Positions 63,386 through 64,000 of a DNA stretch of 64,000 nt are shown piece after piece. Source of the DNA: Lyophyllum atratum (taxonomy: Eukaryota > Basidiomycota > Agaricomycetes > Agaricales > Lyophyllaceae). The translations under genes and the position numbers were made by a program. The DNA lies in the NCBI GenBank assembly GCA_014905825.1, contig JACGCN010000030.1:310001-374000 (forward strand), written 5' to 3'. A model generated the notes under the pieces. It was not told where the DNA came from. It was given only the letters and a program-made list of their open reading frames with translations, and ran no database searches. The number at the start of each line of letters is the position of its first letter. Position 1 is the stretch's first letter.

Positions 63386-64000
63386 ATGGCGCCTCGTGGA
63401 ACAACAAAGGAGAAAGGTGCAGCTAGCACAGCACGCACTGGTGGTGCCGCAACCGCTGCGTCTGAAGATCGGGAAACTATCGACCTCAACTTGACCGACT
63501 CCGACCCGGAACCGATTCGCAACCCTGCCCAATTTAACGAGCAGCGCACCGCTCAAGGTATATCATTTATCTACTATTCATTCTTACCATCGTCTGGCTA
63601 AACTCGATTTTTTCGTCAGCGGCGCGTGGTGGTTCGGTTGGCACAAGACCAGCAGATATGGGGCAACAGGATGCACCATCGGTCGATTCTACCGACAGTG
63701 TCACCACAAGTTCGAACAAGGCCGCCGACATTGCTTACTTTTTTACATCAAAGACGTCGGGGGGATCCCACCGTTATTGTATGCCATGCAGGTAAGTAGT
63801 TATGTTCAATTGAGGGTTCTCGATATCTCAAGGCTTGATTACAGGGCGGCTGCGGCCAGGGATCCCGATTTCCCTCGTAACCGTAATTACAAGTATTCAT
63901 TGACGACTGGAAATGATGGGCTCCGGCGTCATCTCGAGAATTTCCATAAAGACAAGTATCTCGCGCTCTGTGAGGAGCATAACTGGCCCAACCTTCTACC
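63386..64000 (+). CDS. hAT transposase, N-terminal exons (right arm, cut by window end)
   Basis: Exons 63386-63557, 63620-63791 and 63845 onward mirror exons 1-3 of the left copy. They encode a basic, Ala/Thr-rich start (MAPRGTTKEKGAAST), an acidic linker, and a BED-type zinc finger (CMPC, then HLENFH) for DNA binding. Differences from the left copy include K/E at residue 9, C/R near residue 54 and E/G near the zinc finger. The catalytic and dimerisation parts lie outside the window, so whether this copy is intact, unlike the Gypsy-interrupted left copy, cannot be seen here. Confidence 0.85.

Larger units (their letters stand above)
53915..64000. repeat. Right arm of giant inverted repeat (runs off window)
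   Basis: Mirror image of 43,592-53,407, about 270 bp longer through an internal tandem duplication at about 62,790-63,322. Differences from the left arm seen by reading include substitutions near 56,704, 56,990, 59,713, 62,089, 62,443, 63,411, 63,544 and 63,765-63,770. The inner 3 kb appears identical in the frames compared. Confidence 0.98.

Noticed and set aside
43592..64000. Palindrome as a hairpin telomere or linear plasmid end
   Set aside because: No telomeric repeats (TTAGGG) at the centre, and the centre is an internal retroelement fragment.

Overview
The window is nuclear DNA of a filamentous fungus, most likely a mushroom-forming basidiomycete (Agaricomycetes). Evidence: genes are split by many 50-65 bp GT-AG introns, with an occasional GC-AG intron. 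The gene content is typical of that group (F-box paralogues, a CK1-type kinase, a GPH/sucrose-type transporter, a P450 relic, a Zn2Cys6 regulator relic). A tRNA-Cys(GCA) carries an intron. Four classes of eukaryotic transposon are present: Helitron, Ty1/Copia, Ty3/Gypsy and hAT.

Layout. 0-5.7 kb: a degenerate ASCC1/AKAP7-like fragment and an F-box gene. 5,707-13,895: an apparently complete autonomous Helitron with readable termini, an intact 1.4-thousand-residue RepHel protein and an accessory OB-fold-like gene. 13.9-23.5 kb: host-like segment with dispersed repeats, a stray transporter exon, tRNA-Cys, a six-exon sugar transporter, a second F-box paralogue and a frameshifted P450 pseudogene. 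23,923-29,372: a very young, intact Copia element (LTRs differ at one of 351 positions; 5-bp target duplication). 29.4-31.7 kb: remnant of a different retroelement gag, split by a 1,272-bp hAT-like non-autonomous element with an 8-bp target duplication. 32.0-33.1 kb: an intact CK1-type kinase. 33.5-44.2 kb: a hAT transposase gene broken by a complete Gypsy element (34,066-41,188) with identical LTRs.

The main structural feature is a giant inverted repeat. Left arm 43,592-53,407 mirrors right arm 53,915-64,000 around a 507-bp spacer that carries only a retroelement gag fragment. Mirrored coordinates add to 107,322 (107,592 beyond a 270-bp tandem duplication found only in the right arm). The right arm runs off the window, so the true arm length is at least 9.8 kb. 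Each arm carries, transcribed away from the centre: a Zn2Cys6 regulator pseudogene, two uncharacterised gene segments, a large multi-exon gene with an RS/RG-rich region and a C-terminal Fe(II)/2-oxoglutarate dioxygenase fold, and the start of the hAT transposase gene. Arms differ by scattered substitutions, mostly away from the centre.

How the parts relate: the retroelements and the Helitron are self-contained replicating units. The dioxygenase gene lies 0.75 kb upstream of, and in the same orientation as, the hAT transposase in both arms, which recalls the known co-occurrence of TET/JBP-like dioxygenases with fungal DNA transposons. Whether the two act as one system is inference. No CRISPR array, operon or rRNA gene was seen.
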